Positions 42,197 through 53,700 of a DNA stretch of 64,000 bases are shown here, piece by piece. The notes below the pieces were generated by a model. That model saw nothing but the letters and a program-made list of their open reading frames with translations, was not told where the DNA came from and did not search any database. The position numbers and the translations under genes are program-made. This DNA comes from Craspedostauros australis (lineage: Eukaryota > Bacillariophyta > Bacillariophyceae > Mastogloiales > Achnanthaceae): NCBI GenBank assembly GCA_026770025.1, contig JAMXDE010000003.1, forward strand, positions 1,116,001-1,180,000, read 5' to 3'. Within the stretch, counting starts at the first letter, position 1; each line of letters starts with the position of its first letter.

Positions 42197-44527
42197 TTAG
42201 TCATCTTGGTGAACATCTTCCACCTCCGACTCAATGAAGGCCAACCCTCGGATGGAGCTGCGCCCGTGTTCCGACATCTCCATCTCCGAATCTGAAAGCG
42301 ACAGGGAGACTGTGTCGTCGTCGTCGTCGCGTCGTTGACGTTGCCGCAGAATTTGTCGCAACCGCTGTCTGTGCGATTGACGTCGATGGCGGCGTCGTTG
42401 TGGCTGACTTTCCTCGTGTCGGGATTGTTCTTCCTGTTGAACTTGTTCGTCTTCTGGGACATAATGCAATTGTTGCGACGCCAGCGGCACAGGATCCGGG
42501 GTGGTTTCGCGAGTACGCGGATTTGCAAGGTGACGCAGTTCCTGGGAATGCACACGCACGTGAGCGCTGCGTTGGTACGATCGTCTCTGACGATGCACGA
42601 CGGTGCCATCCGCTGTCGTCGCGTACGCAAGGCGGCGTGTGCGGATGCGCTGCGGCCTTGCGCGGAATGGCGCTGCGAAGGCTTTTGCCATCCTCTTGAT
42701 GGAGCCCTTCGTGTTGTCCTTCCAAACTTCGACGCGGAAGGCGGCCGGGGGGCTGCGACGGGTGTAACGGTGAGCACCGGGAGCGATAGGTGCTGGACCA
42801 TCGCGTGGGGACGATGCCATTGCGTCGGTATGGCTGGATGATTCCGATCCGGATGTGACATCCAAGTCTTCTTTGGGCCGGAACGAAGGAAAGGCTTTGC
42901 GTGGGGTCTGGGTGATGATGGGGGCCATTATCATGGGAGCCACAATGATGTGGTTCCGTTGCATGTGGCTTGCAAAGCTTGGTGTGACTTCCTCCTCTGC
43001 TTGCGGTGGAACCTTCGGCGACACCGCAGGGGAAAATGCGAAGTCTGTGGTTGTTTCCTGCGCGTCGATCTCCCGGAACCATTGTTCGATGGCGGCATCA
43101 TCTTCTGTGGTGGTTGTGTCGTGCTTAACGTCAGCATCGCTTTGAGGCGTTTCTGCAACAGTACTCGCACCCATGTCTGCAAATGACGGTCCTGGAGTTG
43201 GCTCCGATTCTCGTGGCGATGTTTCAGCCGAATTGGCTTGTTCGGTAGTATCCTTGCTTTGCTGGTTGATGTCGTTGACGTCGTTGTTGTCGTGGGTGGC
43301 GTCATTGTCGTCTTCGCTGATGATGTTGTTGTCATTGTCCTCATCGTCAACGGCGTTGTCAACAATTGTGAGTTTACTCCAGTCGATGGTCTCAGACCTG
43401 TCGACCTCCTTGCTGTTGATAGCTCGAATTTCCGACTTGGCTGGACCGAAGTCGGAGTAATGGCTGGGCTGCTTGTGCAGAAAGGCTTCGATTGCCGGAG
43501 CGTACTCGTCGAACACCTCACCAGTCACTTGGGTGCTGTCCTTGGTGCCTGCCCTGGGAAGAATGATCTCAAAGCCGATGTCATCCCGGCTTTCGACAGG
43601 ACGCACCATCGGACTGATCCGTTCTCCCGCAGAGCTCTTCGCCCGACGCGCCCTCCTGCGTGTTTGGAATGTGCTGTGGAATGGCAGCCAGTGTTTGGAC
43701 TCGTTCTTGTCATCAAAGACGAAGATGCGCTTCGTGGGGTATTCGATGACGGGTTCGATCCTTGTGACTGTGTCTGGTTGTTGCGGCGGGAGGCCGTCAT
43801 GCTTGCTCGCGACGTTGTTACAGCTCATGCCGTCGTTGTTGTCGCCTTCCAATTTGGCTCCATTTCTGTCGCTGACATTGTAGTCGCTGTCGCTATCAGC
43901 CCTGCTGCCGTTGTCTGGATCTACATCCGCATCATAGTCTGTGTCCACATGAGGGGCTTCATACACATGAGCGTCCATATCTCCAGAACCTGCCACCTCA
44001 ATGATCTCCGAGTTGAGCTGCGCTCTCATCTTGTCGATCATATCCTCCAAGTGGATGTGATCCATGCTGCCGTCGGTGCTGATGCTGAAGATGCTGTTGT
44101 CCCTCGTGACGCCGCGCCTGCGGATGGGCTGATCGAGCAGCTGGAAGACCTCGCCGGAGGCATCATCCGGATGATCATCGACGGATTCCGACATGTCCAC
44201 CGTCGTCGCCGTGTCGAAGGATCGGGTCTGGAGAATGCGCTCTTCGTCGGACGGTACATCGTCGCCGTGGTTGTCCACCGCCTTCATCACGAGCTTGAGG
44301 ATGCGGAAGGGGCTCACGCGGTTCAACTTGCTGGGCTGGCCGACTGGTTTGTGTGCGAGAGGCAGTGCGCGAGGTGGTTCGCTGCCCAGAAGGACCTTGT
44401 CATCCTCGCGCTCTTCATCCGATGGCATGCCGTCATCCGCGTCGCGCATCTTGGTGAGGAGCCCCATGAATTGGGTGCGGTTGTGCCGCAGCGCCTCCCG
44501 GTTGGGGCGTCTCTGCATCTCCAGCAT
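42197..44527 (-). CDS. Large, mostly disordered charged protein of unknown function (776 residues)
   Basis: Long uninterrupted frame from an ATG (MLEMQRRPN). The N-terminal third has two DDxxPSDEER motifs (around 32-40 and 90-98, DDGMPSDEER / GDDVPSDEER), suggesting a short repeated casein-kinase-like acidic motif. The middle has Asp/Asn-rich acidic runs (about 395-430). A more ordered stretch at about 270-385 includes YPTKRIFVFDD and DIGFEIILPRAG. The C-terminus switches to strongly basic, with Arg/Gln/His runs near 725-745, followed by DDDDDTVSLSLSDSEMEM. No transmembrane segment or catalytic motif is seen. The overall pattern suits a nuclear or chromatin/RNP scaffold, but this is inference only. 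Confidence 0.65.
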   Translation of the reverse strand: MLEMQRRPNREALRHNRTQFMGLLTKMRDADDGMPSDEEREDDKVLLGSEPPRALPLAHKPVGQPSKLNRVSPFRILKLVMKAVDNHGDDVPSDEERILQTRSFDTATTVDMSESVDDHPDDASGEVFQLLDQPIRRRGVTRDNSIFSISTDGSMDHIHLEDMIDKMRAQLNSEIIEVAGSGDMDAHVYEAPHVDTDYDADVDPDNGSRADSDSDYNVSDRNGAKLEGDNNDGMSCNNVASKHDGLPPQQPDTVTRIEPVIEYPTKRIFVFDDKNESKHWLPFHSTFQTRRRARRAKSSAGERISPMVRPVESRDDIGFEIILPRAGTKDSTQVTGEVFDEYAPAIEAFLHKQPSHYSDFGPAKSEIRAINSKEVDRSETIDWSKLTIVDNAVDDEDNDNNIISEDDNDATHDNNDVNDINQQSKDTTEQANSAETSPRESEPTPGPSFADMGASTVAETPQSDADVKHDTTTTEDDAAIEQWFREIDAQETTTDFAFSPAVSPKVPPQAEEEVTPSFASHMQRNHIIVAPMIMAPIITQTPRKAFPSFRPKEDLDVTSGSESSSHTDAMASSPRDGPAPIAPGAHRYTRRSPPAAFRVEVWKDNTKGSIKRMAKAFAAPFRARPQRIRTRRLAYATTADGTVVHRQRRSYQRSAHVRVHSQELRHLANPRTRETTPDPVPLASQQLHYVPEDEQVQQEEQSRHEESQPQRRRHRRQSHRQRLRQILRQRQRRDDDDDTVSLSLSDSEMEMSEHGRSSIRGLAFIESEVEDVHQDD

Positions 44528-45398
44528 CGTCCTCTCTGCTCTGCTCTGCTCTGCCGTGCTGTGTTCTGATTATGTTTGTGTGGCTATTTGTGGGAATGAA
44601 CTCTGTGCTGTTTGTTTTGTGCGAACGTGCGATGACACACGATCTCATTGATGGTCTTCAGCGAATCTGCTACTGACGCTGCCGGTACTGCTATCTGCAG
44701 TGTTCTCTTCCTCGCGCATGGTGGCCACAGAAGAGAAGCGAGAAACACCAGAAGCAGCAGAGAAGACAAAGGAGAGTCACTCCGTCTGAAGTCGCCATGC
44801 CTCTCCGCCTCTTTCCGTTCTTGTCGGTGATGCGGCTGTCGTTGCGTGACGATAACGCGACCAGGCTCCGAAGTGCTGTGCATGTAAGATCTGTCACCAC
44901 ATGCCGACGACCCGGGATCTGGTTGCCGCCGGATTGGGTTGGTTCTGTCAAACCGACAGCATCACAGTTTGTGTGGGAAGAAGTCCCGTTTGTCGTCGGA
45001 TCGAGAGAACGAGACGTGAAGAATCATCATGTGTTTCCCGACCTTCAACTGGGATCGATACACGCAGTCCGTGAGTGCCGAATGGGGCCGTAATCAACTT
45101 TGTCACCGGACACGTGAAATGACACCAAGAACCACGTCGCAATGGAGGGAGCAGCGCCCGTCGACCTTCCAGGACTTTCCAGCCTCTCCACAAATTGGAC
45201 TCCAACCGCGACTAATCGATGTGTTGGATTCGTGACTCGATTTGAATTGAGTCGGAAAAGGACACAGAACAAACAAAAGGGGCCTTCGGGCGAGTCGACT
45301 AACGACTACTACACTTTGGAATGGACATTTTAACTCTAAATCTGCGATATCCAAACCAAGCACATATTCTTAATCCTTATCATCTCTTAGATAGACAC
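44528..45398. other. Intergenic, left boundary of the tandem array
   Basis: Only short frames; no family recognised. Similarity among array units starts at about 45399. Confidence 0.5.
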
Positions 45399-45690
45399 CT
45401 CCAAAGATCCGAAGATCCAAGGGCTGGGTGAAGGCCAACTCTTGGTTCTGCCATGATGCTTGTGCCCAAGATGCAATTTTTACCACTCCAACAGTAAATG
45501 CATCCACATACGCGCGCGCAACCAGATCCACCTCCACGTCATCGTCATTGTCAAGCGGCACACCTGATAACAGATGCCCCCTCATGGACATAATGGACAT
45601 CATGGACATCATGTGGGCACAAGAGAGGGATGGTTGATGGATCTTAATCCCCTCCGCGTGACAGAAGCAGGAGCCACGAGAGGACCTCAC
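45372..45690 (-). CDS. Short ORF kept in all three array units (copy 1), doubtful gene
   Basis: A ~100-codon frame opening at GTG (45690), with ATGs inside an ATGATGTCC-type repeat. RGSCFCH, MRGHLLSGVPLDNDD and VDLVARAYVDAF recur in units 2 (52684-53004, frame diverging after VARAD) and 3 (60820-61128). It lies downstream of the ankyrin gene on the same strand. It could be a real exon, a 3' UTR relic, or simply conserved because the duplication is recent. Confidence 0.25.
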
Positions 45691-46061
45691 TCAGCCGACA
45701 AGAAACGATGGCGCACAGTGTGCGAATGATCTGATTGGAGATGGATGCGAGCGCTCACATCAGATCAAATTGGATGTGCGGCATTCCACAATAGCGTTGC
45801 CATTCTTAACCATTATCAACCATTCGCTACCATTCGTTACTATCTCACAACGTACCATACTTCACATTATTCTAATGGAGCAGTTGAAGTGTGATGAATC
45901 TCATTGGGCTTCTTCCATCTCTCATTTGGAACTTGGCATATGTCTCATGGGGAGCATTCCACGTCCTCAATTCGCCTTTTCCTGCTCAAGACCTTCATCT
46001 CTGCAGCCCTGGCTTTGCCAGCACCATCGGCATTGTACCCATTGCCAGGACCAATCATCTT

Positions 46062-48407
46062 CTAGGCAAACAATGCCAACATCCTCCCATCGCGACCTTC
46101 TTCCTGCGCACACTGAACCGGCGTATCACCCCTCTTGTTCTGAATGTGCGGATCGATCATCTCCAACGTCATCAGATACTCAACCACTTCCAAATACTCG
46201 CCTTTCACAGCACAGTGCAGCACTGTATCTCCCTCATCGTTCGCCATGTTCACATCCACATCCACCTTGTTCGATTCGATCAACAGTTTCATCTTCTCAG
46301 CTCGCATCTCGTGATCATCACTCTCGCTCTCACTTTCACTTTCATTTTCACTTTCATTTTCGCTTTCATTTTCGCTTTCGCTTTCGCTCTCACTTTCACA
46401 CTTGTGTTCAGATACATTTCTATCTGCTCCTTTGCAAATACAGTGCAATGCTGTATCTCCCCTGCTGTCTCGCAACGTGGCATCCACTGAGTCACATCCG
46501 ATCAGATTCCGAAGGACAGAAACATCGCCCTTCTTGCATGCGAGATGGAGGAGCGTGGTGCCATCATGATTCTGGATGTTCGCGATTGCTGTGGCATTCT
46601 CCATCAGCTGTTGCATGGTGTCCACATCACCAACGGTATCACCATCACCAGCATCATCATGGTCGTGCTCATTGGAGAGATGGATGAGGTTGGTTGTGGG
46701 AATGATTTGTTGTTGAATGAAGTCGAAGACGTGACGAAGCCTGGCGGTGTGATTGAAGGTGAAGAACATGCCCCTGTTGAACGCAATGTGAAGGGGTGTG
46801 TCACCATTTTCGTTTTGGATGTTGAGGCTTGCATCGGTCTTGCGTGACTGTAGCAATTCCTTGATGAAGCTTCGCTCCCCTTTCAAGCAAGCGATGTGGA
46901 GAGGCGTATTCCCATGGCTGTTCTGGATGTTGAAGATGTCGTCGGTGTTGTCGATGTCTGCATGGATGCCGTTCTCGTCGTCGTTGATGTTGAGCATGCT
47001 GGAGCCCACCAAGCACCAAACGACACGCCTGGACAGTGATGGTTGATCGCACACAAGGTGGAATGGGGTATCACCATCGTTGTTCTGGGTGCGAAGCATG
47101 ATGCGAGTGAGGATGCGATCATGGTTCATCAGATACTCCATGGCATCCAAGCTTCCCCAATCACTGAGAATGAGATGGAGCGGTGTATTCCCTTCATTGT
47201 TTTTAATGCTCCCATTGGCGGTTGTGTTGGCATTGATGTTGCAGTTGCCGTTGATACCAAGCATGCTGTTGATATCGATACGATCCGTTTCCATCAGACA
47301 CACAATCGCATCGCTTGTCTCCAATAAGCAGGCAAGATGTAGCAGCGAATCACCATTGCAGTTTGGTCCAATCACCTCAGGACGAACATCGAGTTCATCT
47401 AAATCCAACAAATATGCGATCATTTCCTTGTTTCCACTGCGACAAGCGCTATGGAGTGGAGTGTCCCCATTGTTGTTTCGGACGTTGACATCGATATCAA
47501 CACCAATCCCATCCGACTCCATCATGTATCTGACTACATCGATGCGACCGAACCAACACGCGCCATGCAAAGGCGTGGAACCTTTCTTGTTCTGTTTGTT
47601 GATGTAAGCGTCAACGTTGACATGACTCGATTGCACCAAGTGTTTCAGCGCATCGGGTCGTTCGCTCCAGCATGCGTGATGAATCAATGTGGAACCGTCA
47701 TTGTCTTCCATGGTGATGGGCACTCGGCCAGATTCCAATAAATACTTCACGGTCTCAGCGTTGTCATGTCTGCAGGCACCATGAAGCACAGTCCGGCCTT
47801 TGTTGTCTTTGATATTGCCATCCACATCGATTCGATCGGACTCCATCAGATACTCAACAATGGCTTTGCGTCCATTCCAGCAAGCAAGGTAGAGTGGTGT
47901 TTGACCACAGTTGGATTTTATGTTGACATCCACATCGAATTTCTTCGATTCCACCAAGTACTCAACGATGCTCTTGTGTCCATTCGAGCAAGCATGATGA
48001 AATGGCGTGCGCCCTTGCCTGTTTTGGAGATTGACATCCACATCGATTCGATCAGACTCGACCAGATACTTCACGATCTCCCTGCTTCCACGAGAACATG
48101 CATGATGAAATGAAGTGTCGCCGTACTTGTCTGCCGTATTGGAAGGGATGACTGCTTCGTCCGCATACGATTCGACCAGATCTTGAAGCTCTGTCAAGTT
48201 ATGATTGATGCATGCACGGTCCACCTGTCTGATCCACTCACAGACAGCCTCGTCACTGCGTATGGTACATTGATTCCATTGTGACGAAAGAGACGCATAG
48301 TTGGGAAGTCGAGGTTGAATTGGATCAGAGAAGGAAAGCACCAGCACCAGCATCAGCACCAGTGTGAGTGACAAGGACCATGATAATAGTACAACAAGGA
48401 GGCTCAT
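46062..48407 (-). CDS. Ankyrin-repeat protein with N-terminal signal sequence, array unit 1
   Basis: 781 residues from the ATG at 48407 (MSLLVVLLSW). The first ~30 residues are almost entirely hydrophobic and should act as a signal peptide or anchor. A short linker (SQWNQCTIRSDEAVCEWIRQV) leads into about 16 ankyrin repeats of the form G.TPLH.AC..G....V.YL.ESDRIDVD, to about residue 760. The repeats would form a protein-binding solenoid. A Ser-Glu run (about 669-700) interrupts the C-terminal repeats. The frame ends in TAG right after MLALFA. The acidic/basic tail of units 2 and 3 (..RKRQIGDVECYP) is missing, although diverged tail sequence persists in the DNA beyond the stop. Divergent from UTP14 with 1254 bp between starts. 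Confidence 0.85.
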   Translation of the reverse strand: MSLLVVLLSWSLSLTLVLMLVLVLSFSDPIQPRLPNYASLSSQWNQCTIRSDEAVCEWIRQVDRACINHNLTELQDLVESYADEAVIPSNTADKYGDTSFHHACSRGSREIVKYLVESDRIDVDVNLQNRQGRTPFHHACSNGHKSIVEYLVESKKFDVDVNIKSNCGQTPLYLACWNGRKAIVEYLMESDRIDVDGNIKDNKGRTVLHGACRHDNAETVKYLLESGRVPITMEDNDGSTLIHHACWSERPDALKHLVQSSHVNVDAYINKQNKKGSTPLHGACWFGRIDVVRYMMESDGIGVDIDVNVRNNNGDTPLHSACRSGNKEMIAYLLDLDELDVRPEVIGPNCNGDSLLHLACLLETSDAIVCLMETDRIDINSMLGINGNCNINANTTANGSIKNNEGNTPLHLILSDWGSLDAMEYLMNHDRILTRIMLRTQNNDGDTPFHLVCDQPSLSRRVVWCLVGSSMLNINDDENGIHADIDNTDDIFNIQNSHGNTPLHIACLKGERSFIKELLQSRKTDASLNIQNENGDTPLHIAFNRGMFFTFNHTARLRHVFDFIQQQIIPTTNLIHLSNEHDHDDAGDGDTVGDVDTMQQLMENATAIANIQNHDGTTLLHLACKKGDVSVLRNLIGCDSVDATLRDSRGDTALHCICKGADRNVSEHKCESESESESENESENESENESESESESDDHEMRAEKMKLLIESNKVDVDVNMANDEGDTVLHCAVKGEYLEVVEYLMTLEMIDPHIQNKRGDTPVQCAQEEGRDGRMLALFA
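46311..46400 (-). repeat. Coding microsatellite (Ser-Glu/Asn-Glu), unit 1
   Basis: GAAAGTGAAA/GAAAATGAA-type hexamers encode an SE/NE run. The run length differs in unit 2 (about 54139-54205) and unit 3 (about 61735-61778). Confidence 0.75.
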
Positions 48408-49661
48408 ACGCGTAGTCAGATTTGTGCACGACTCTCCAGAGACGCGGCCAAACCAAGCCAAGCCAATCCAAGACAACTCACGCTTCCAATTGACCGCTGG
48501 ACATTTTGATCGTTGTTGGCGTGATGCTTTTGATCGTGTCTATGCTGCTGGTTGCGTGGGTGGCGTCGATTGGATGAATCACTCTCCAATTGTGACAAGG
48601 AGTGTACCATGCCGTGCCAACGATCGTCTTGTGTTTCCTTGGACAACCTCGAATGGGCTGTGTGGCGAGCTGTTGTGACGGAAGAGACAGGATGATAAGC
48701 TGATCTGAGTGTTGTCGCATACGCCACACGACAACAATTCGCCGTGATGTTGGTCGCATGGGTGTCACCACATCACCAGTTGTTCCTTGCGCCATCGTTG
48801 GCGTCGTGGTGAGAATGGAGATGACAGAATGGAATTCTCACATCATCAGAAGCACAGTCACCATTTCATGTCAGTTGTCGACACCGAAGAATCCGAACAT
48901 CAACAACAAAGATCCAAAACAGAAGAACAACTCTCGTTTGTGGTGCTGTCCGATCCACACTGACCACCGACACATTGACTCTCAACTCGTATGCACATCT
49001 CCATCTCCATCTCCACCTCCATTCGAATGGTCGCAGTCACCACCATCCAAAGCTCACTTGATGCTGCACGCTCCATCATCTGCTGTCTTCATACCATACG
49101 CATACGCATACTTGTGCACCCAACCGTCCAACCACTCAACCATCCAACCACTCAACGATCCTATCACCATCTGGAACCATCCAAGACAGGGATGAGTCGA
49201 ATGAGCAATGACATGTCGGTGGTTGGGATTGTTGACGCGCATCATGTTGTTGCTGCCATGCAACACGGGCTTTGATGGGTGCAAGGGAGTGGCCAACGGT
49301 TTCCATCCCCTCAATGGCAGCAGCACTGTTGGCAATGTTGCCAAGCCAGACACATGGATCTGCACAACTCCGCCAACTTCGGGTTTCGGTGTGATTATCC
49401 ATGCGAGCGGCATCCTCCTGCGACCCCGAGCTGACAACAGAGGAAGGACACAAGCAGATCGATTCAGATGCGCAACTTCCACGCGAATTCGTGCACAGCG
49501 ACGGTCTATGGGAGAAGAGGATGGCGCACCATCACCCCAGGCGCATGATCCACTCATTCATGGAACGATGGAAGCGGGAGATGCACCAATCCAACTGAAA
49601 GAAGATGGACTTTGGAATGACGAAATGAGGATGAGTACCAGTTTGGAAGTACAGAAACAAC
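48408..49661. promoter_or_regulatory. Shared divergent promoter region, unit 1
   Basis: Separates the ankyrin and UTP14 starts and is conserved with 56038-57343. It contains a (CCATCT)n-type run at about 48990-49022, also present in unit 2 near 56691-56713. Frames on the plus strand overlap the UTP14 start but lack homology of their own. Confidence 0.4.
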
Positions 49662-52212
49662 TTGGGGAGGACAGAAGCGCACTTCACCGCAGCGCGCCAT
49701 ATTGGAGAGCAATCGACAACGAGTACATCAATCAGTCTTACAAACAGCATGGCATCAACGGAGATGATACAAGCCTCCAAACACTCTGCGTACAAACACA
49801 TGTCCCAAGTTCCAGAATCCGAATTCTCCACCTTCATTGGACAGCAGCTCATGGATGTGGCATCCGGGGACAACGCCGCAGGCAAGACATTCTCCAAGCT
49901 CACGCTGGACCACCTCATGGCGGGCCTGCAGGACACGAGGGGCTTTTCCGATCTGCAAAAGACCATGGCCGCCGACAGTCGCAGCAGCGCCGTGCAGACC
50001 ACCCTCGCTCCCATGGCGCACGTCAAGGCCAACCGTCTGCAGCGCAAGGAGGCCTACGGACAGCAAAAGAAGGAGATGGGTGGCTGGACGCAGGCCATCC
50101 AGACCAACCGCAAGGCGGAGACCTTGGACTTCAAGGCCAACACGGGTGCGCATCGTGCCGAAACCAGCGTCACGAAGGACACCTTCGTCGACAAGTTCGA
50201 AGCGTCCAACGACTTTGAACGCGATCTGGAGCAGGCCCTGGAGGAGCAGGCCAAACAGCAGGAGGTTGCCGAAGGTAAGGCCGGCAAAGGAGGAGGCGAT
50301 GGCTTTGATGATGACAACAACGACGCCGACGATGACAACGATGATGACAATGACGACGATCTTGGACGAAATGAGATCACCATGGAGGAATACAAGCACC
50401 GCCACGCTCAGCTGGCGCAGGTCCGCGCCTTGCTGTCCTACCAGGAGCAGAAGAGTCAGTACATGAAGAAGATCAAATCTAAGACCTACCGCCGCATCCG
50501 CAAGCGCCAGCGCGAACGCCAAAAGAAGAAGGACATGGAGGCAGCCATCAAGATCAACCCGCAGCTCGAGTTGGAGCTGCAGGTGAAGGGGGAGATGGAG
50601 CGCATCCGGGAACGCCTCACCTTGGCACACAAGAACACCAGCAAATGGGCCAAGCGCATTCTCAAGCGCGGCAAGAACGTGGATCTGGCGACACGCCGTT
50701 CCCTGTCGGCGCAGCTCAAGCGCGGCGATGAGCTCCGGAACAAGATGATCGGCAAGGATGGCAGCGACGATGACGATGACGACGACGACGATGATGGCAA
50801 CATGGACGAAGACGGGCTGATCGTAGCGGCCAAGCGGACGCTGTCCGAAATTGAGAATCACGATGTGGACAGCGCCATACCCAGCAAGAACAAGAGACTT
50901 TTCAAGCTATCCTTCATGCAAGAAGGTTTGCAGAAACAACGTGAGAAGGCACAGTTGGAGGTCAGGGAGCTGCTCCAGGAACTGCAGGAAGGCACTGCAC
51001 GTGATAGGGATGACTTTGATGACACCAACAGTGACTTTGGATATGGTGATGGTGATGATGCAGTGGCCGCCACCGCACCCAAGAAGCAAAAGACCGTGGC
51101 CAGCCAAAAGGAGTTGAGCACAGTCCCCAACAAGGGCCAGCTCATGACGAATTGTTTGGAATTTTGAAACTCCAATGTCGTCATGATGAGCGGGGGGATC
51201 GATGTCACAGCAGATGATGACAGTGATGACGATGACGATGACGATGATGACGACCATGATGGTAGCGACAGTGACGACGTCGAAGAAGCAGCACAGAAAC
51301 CAAAGTCCTCATCGCCGTCCTCGCCGTCGTTGCCACAGTCTGGTGGGAAGAAACCGTCGCATTTGGAAGATGGGGCCATCTTCGAGATGACTTCCGCAAC
51401 AACATCTACGGTTGGCAACGGCGAGACAGCCGCAGCGAAGGGCGAAAACAGCAACGTCAACAAATCAAAGAAGCAACAGAAGAAGGACAAGAACAACAGA
51501 TCCACACCACCAATAGAACACCAACACAGGGACGGTGCCAGCGGTGGTGACGAGAAGGAGAATCCCTGGATGAATGCTGACAAGAGTGTCAGCAACTCGA
51601 CGTCAATCGACGACAGCGAAATCGATTGCCGACAAGACACAAGATGAGCTCGTCCGACAGGCCTTCGTCACCTCGACGCAGGACGAGGCTGTGGCAGAGT
51701 TCGAGGCCGAGCGGGAGGAAATGGAGCAGCGCAATGATCCCACCCGCAAGGCAATCGACAAGAGGGATGCCAAGCTCACCAACTCACGCGGTTGGGGATC
51801 CTGGACTGGCGACGGCGTGAAGATGCCACCGCCCCCACCTGCCTCCAAATCCAAGCGAAACAAGAAGCGCGGCAGCAACAAGAAATCTGTCGCATTGTCC
51901 TCCATGCTGGACGGCAGCGATTCTGGCAAACGCAAACAAACACGGAAACAAACACGCCCCAACGTCATCATCAACGAGAAACGAATCAAGAAGACGGCCA
52001 ACGCCTTCATGCTGGGCGACGTCCCTTTCCCGTACAAATCTCGCGAGGAATACGAGCTGGCCATGGCAGGCGGCATGGGCAAGGAATGGAACGTGGGAAG
52101 CTCCGTCAAGGACATGACGCGACTGGAAATCCTGAAGCGATCCGGCAAGATCATCCAACCAACCTCAAAGGGCAAGAAGCTTGCCACCGCCAGAGGTCCG
52201 GTGAAGCTCTAA
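49662..52212 (+). pseudogene. UTP14: UTP14 (small-subunit processome protein), array unit 1, disrupted
   Basis: UTP14 is a nucleolar U3-snoRNP/SSU-processome component for 18S rRNA maturation that activates the helicase Dhr1. Here the N-terminal signature RLQRKEAYGQQKKEMGGW..IQTNRKAETLDF (about 123-155) and the central ALLSYQEQKSQYMKKIKSKTYRRIRK (about 258-283) are clear. So is the C-terminal box GWGSWTGDGVK, VIINEKRIKKTA, DVPFPYKSREEYE and KEWNVGSSVKDMTRLEI, in the family order. A TGA at 51165-51167 (GGA in unit 2) stops the frame. After it the same frame continues to about 51604, where a 218-bp deletion relative to unit 2 shifts the frame; the remainder reads in another phase to 52212. An N-terminal exon upstream is possible. 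Asp-rich tracts vary in length between copies. Confidence 0.88.
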
Positions 52213-53172
52213 ATGCATGTATTACATAACAATACTGAATTACTCTCCAATACTCAACAGAGGAGTGAGAGCATTCACACATACAACTATCACATGTGGT
52301 CATCTCCACAATGAGGTTCGTACGCACGCTTGCAGTGCTGGCCACACATACTCTTCTCTGATCTCTCAAGACCATGGAGGCAACGCAACCACCAAGGCAG
52401 GACGAAGTCGGCAAGCGAGGCTTTCGAGATGCAGCTGCAGGTGACTGCGTCAGGATTCACGTCGACATCCGTCACAAATCTCCGTTTCATGTCAGCATGA
52501 CGCCCAACGACATGAAAACGAAATGAAACACCACGCCATCCCACATCATGGAGAGAGAGGCGGTGAGCCATGACAAAGTCTTCGACAGCCATCGCTTCCA
52601 TGGCCAACCTGTGGCGGTATCTTTGGTGTCTGTTTCATGACCAACTCAAATTCTATCCAGATCGTTGGACATCAGCATCGACATCAACATCGACACCACC
52701 AAAGAACTAAGGATCCAAAGGCTGGGTGAAGGCCAACTCTTGGTTCTGCCATGATGCTTGTGCCCAAGATGCTACTCGCGCCACTCCAACTGCGAAATGC
52801 ATCCATATCCGCATCTGCACGCGCAACCAGATCCACCTCCGCGCCATCGTCATTGTCAAGCGGCACATCTGATAACAGATGCCCCCTCATGGCCATCATG
52901 GACATCATGAACATCGTGGACATCATGTGAGAGCAAGAGAGGGATGGTTCATGGATCTCAATCCCCTCCGCGTGACAGAAGCAGGAGCCACGAGAGGACC
53001 TCACTCAGCCGCCAAACAAACGATGGCGCACAGCGTGCGAATGATCTGATTGGAGATGGACGCTCAAATCAGATCAAATTGGATGTGCGGCATTCCACAA
53101 TAGCGTTGCCATTCTTAACCAGTGTCAACCATTCGCTACCATTCGTTACTATCTCACAACGGACCATACTTC
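52213..53172. other. Downstream of UTP14 unit 1 and start of unit 2
   Basis: 52213 to about 52500 is nearly identical to 60099-60385 (UTP14 3' flank). A 75-codon frame in it (52217-52444) is the same in both units, which reflects recent duplication rather than coding. 52684-53004 is copy 2 of the short doubtful ORF; its frame is altered after VARAD. Confidence 0.6.
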
Positions 53173-53700
53173 TATTAGAGCCCAAACGTAATGGCTGTTG
53201 TCTTGTTGGCTGTTCTTTAGCTGTAGGCAGAGGCTTGACTGGCAAGCGATCCGGACGAGAGTCTTCTGTTCCACAAGTAGTCAATTTAGAATACTGGTAG
53301 ATGGTGAAGAAACGTGCGGATTATGAGATTAGTGCTATGGTTCTTCTCTTCGAGGGGAATCTCCTGTGATGTCCTGTATGACAATGCGTGTGGGTTGTGT
53401 AGCCCAAGTACCGTGGGTTGAGATCTGTCATCTGGGTTCTGTGAGAGACAATGGGCGATGATGCGCGTTGTTGTGGCTTTGGTTCCGTGCGTCGGCGTTT
53501 TGGCGATGGTGGGTGTCAGAAACTTGGTTATCGGAACCCTATTGGTTCCCTGACACGAATTCCGAAGATCCGCTTCAAGGTTCTGGATCTGTTTCCAAAC
53601 GTGGGGTCCGGCGAAGTGTCCGTTCGATCTACCGGAATGCTGACGAGTCGGATGATTCGTAGTCTCTCTCGCTAAGGTGGTTACTAGTTTAGCTCTATTA
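53173..53700 (-). mobile_element. Solo copia LTR (528 bp) with ACTTC target duplication
   Basis: Very close to the LTR at 3437-3964 and in the same orientation. It is flanked by ACTTC at 53168-53172 and 53701-53705. The homologous sites in unit 1 (about 45847-45856) and unit 3 (about 61298-61307) carry one ACTTC and no LTR. Confidence 0.95.

Larger units (their letters stand above)
45399..52697. repeat. Tandem segmental duplication, unit 1 (~7.3 kb)
   Basis: Contains an ankyrin gene (minus) and a UTP14 pseudogene (plus). It starts near CAAAGATCC..GCTGGGTGAAGGCCA, words that recur at 52698 and, altered, at 60852. Its order and orientation are repeated in units 2 and 3. Confidence 0.85.

Noticed and set aside
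43238..44569. 443-codon plus-strand frame
   Set aside because: Antisense of the 776-residue minus-strand protein; its Val-rich text is complementary to Asp/Asn codons. The choice of strand is by composition only, so some doubt remains.
49208..50218. 336-codon plus-strand frame overlapping the UTP14 start (also 56890-57900)
   Set aside because: Its C-terminal part is UTP14 coding sequence read in the wrong phase; the N-terminal part has no homology I can see. A 5' exon of UTP14 in this region remains possible.
49755..50861. Long minus-strand frame with Val/Leu/Ile-rich runs (also 57437-58552)
   Set aside because: Antisense of the Asp/Glu/Lys-rich UTP14 sequence; hydrophobic runs are the complement of GAT/GAC/GAA codons.
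52217..52444. 75-codon ORF identical in units 1 and 2
   Set aside because: The DNA is nearly identical throughout this recent duplicate, so identity is not evidence of coding.
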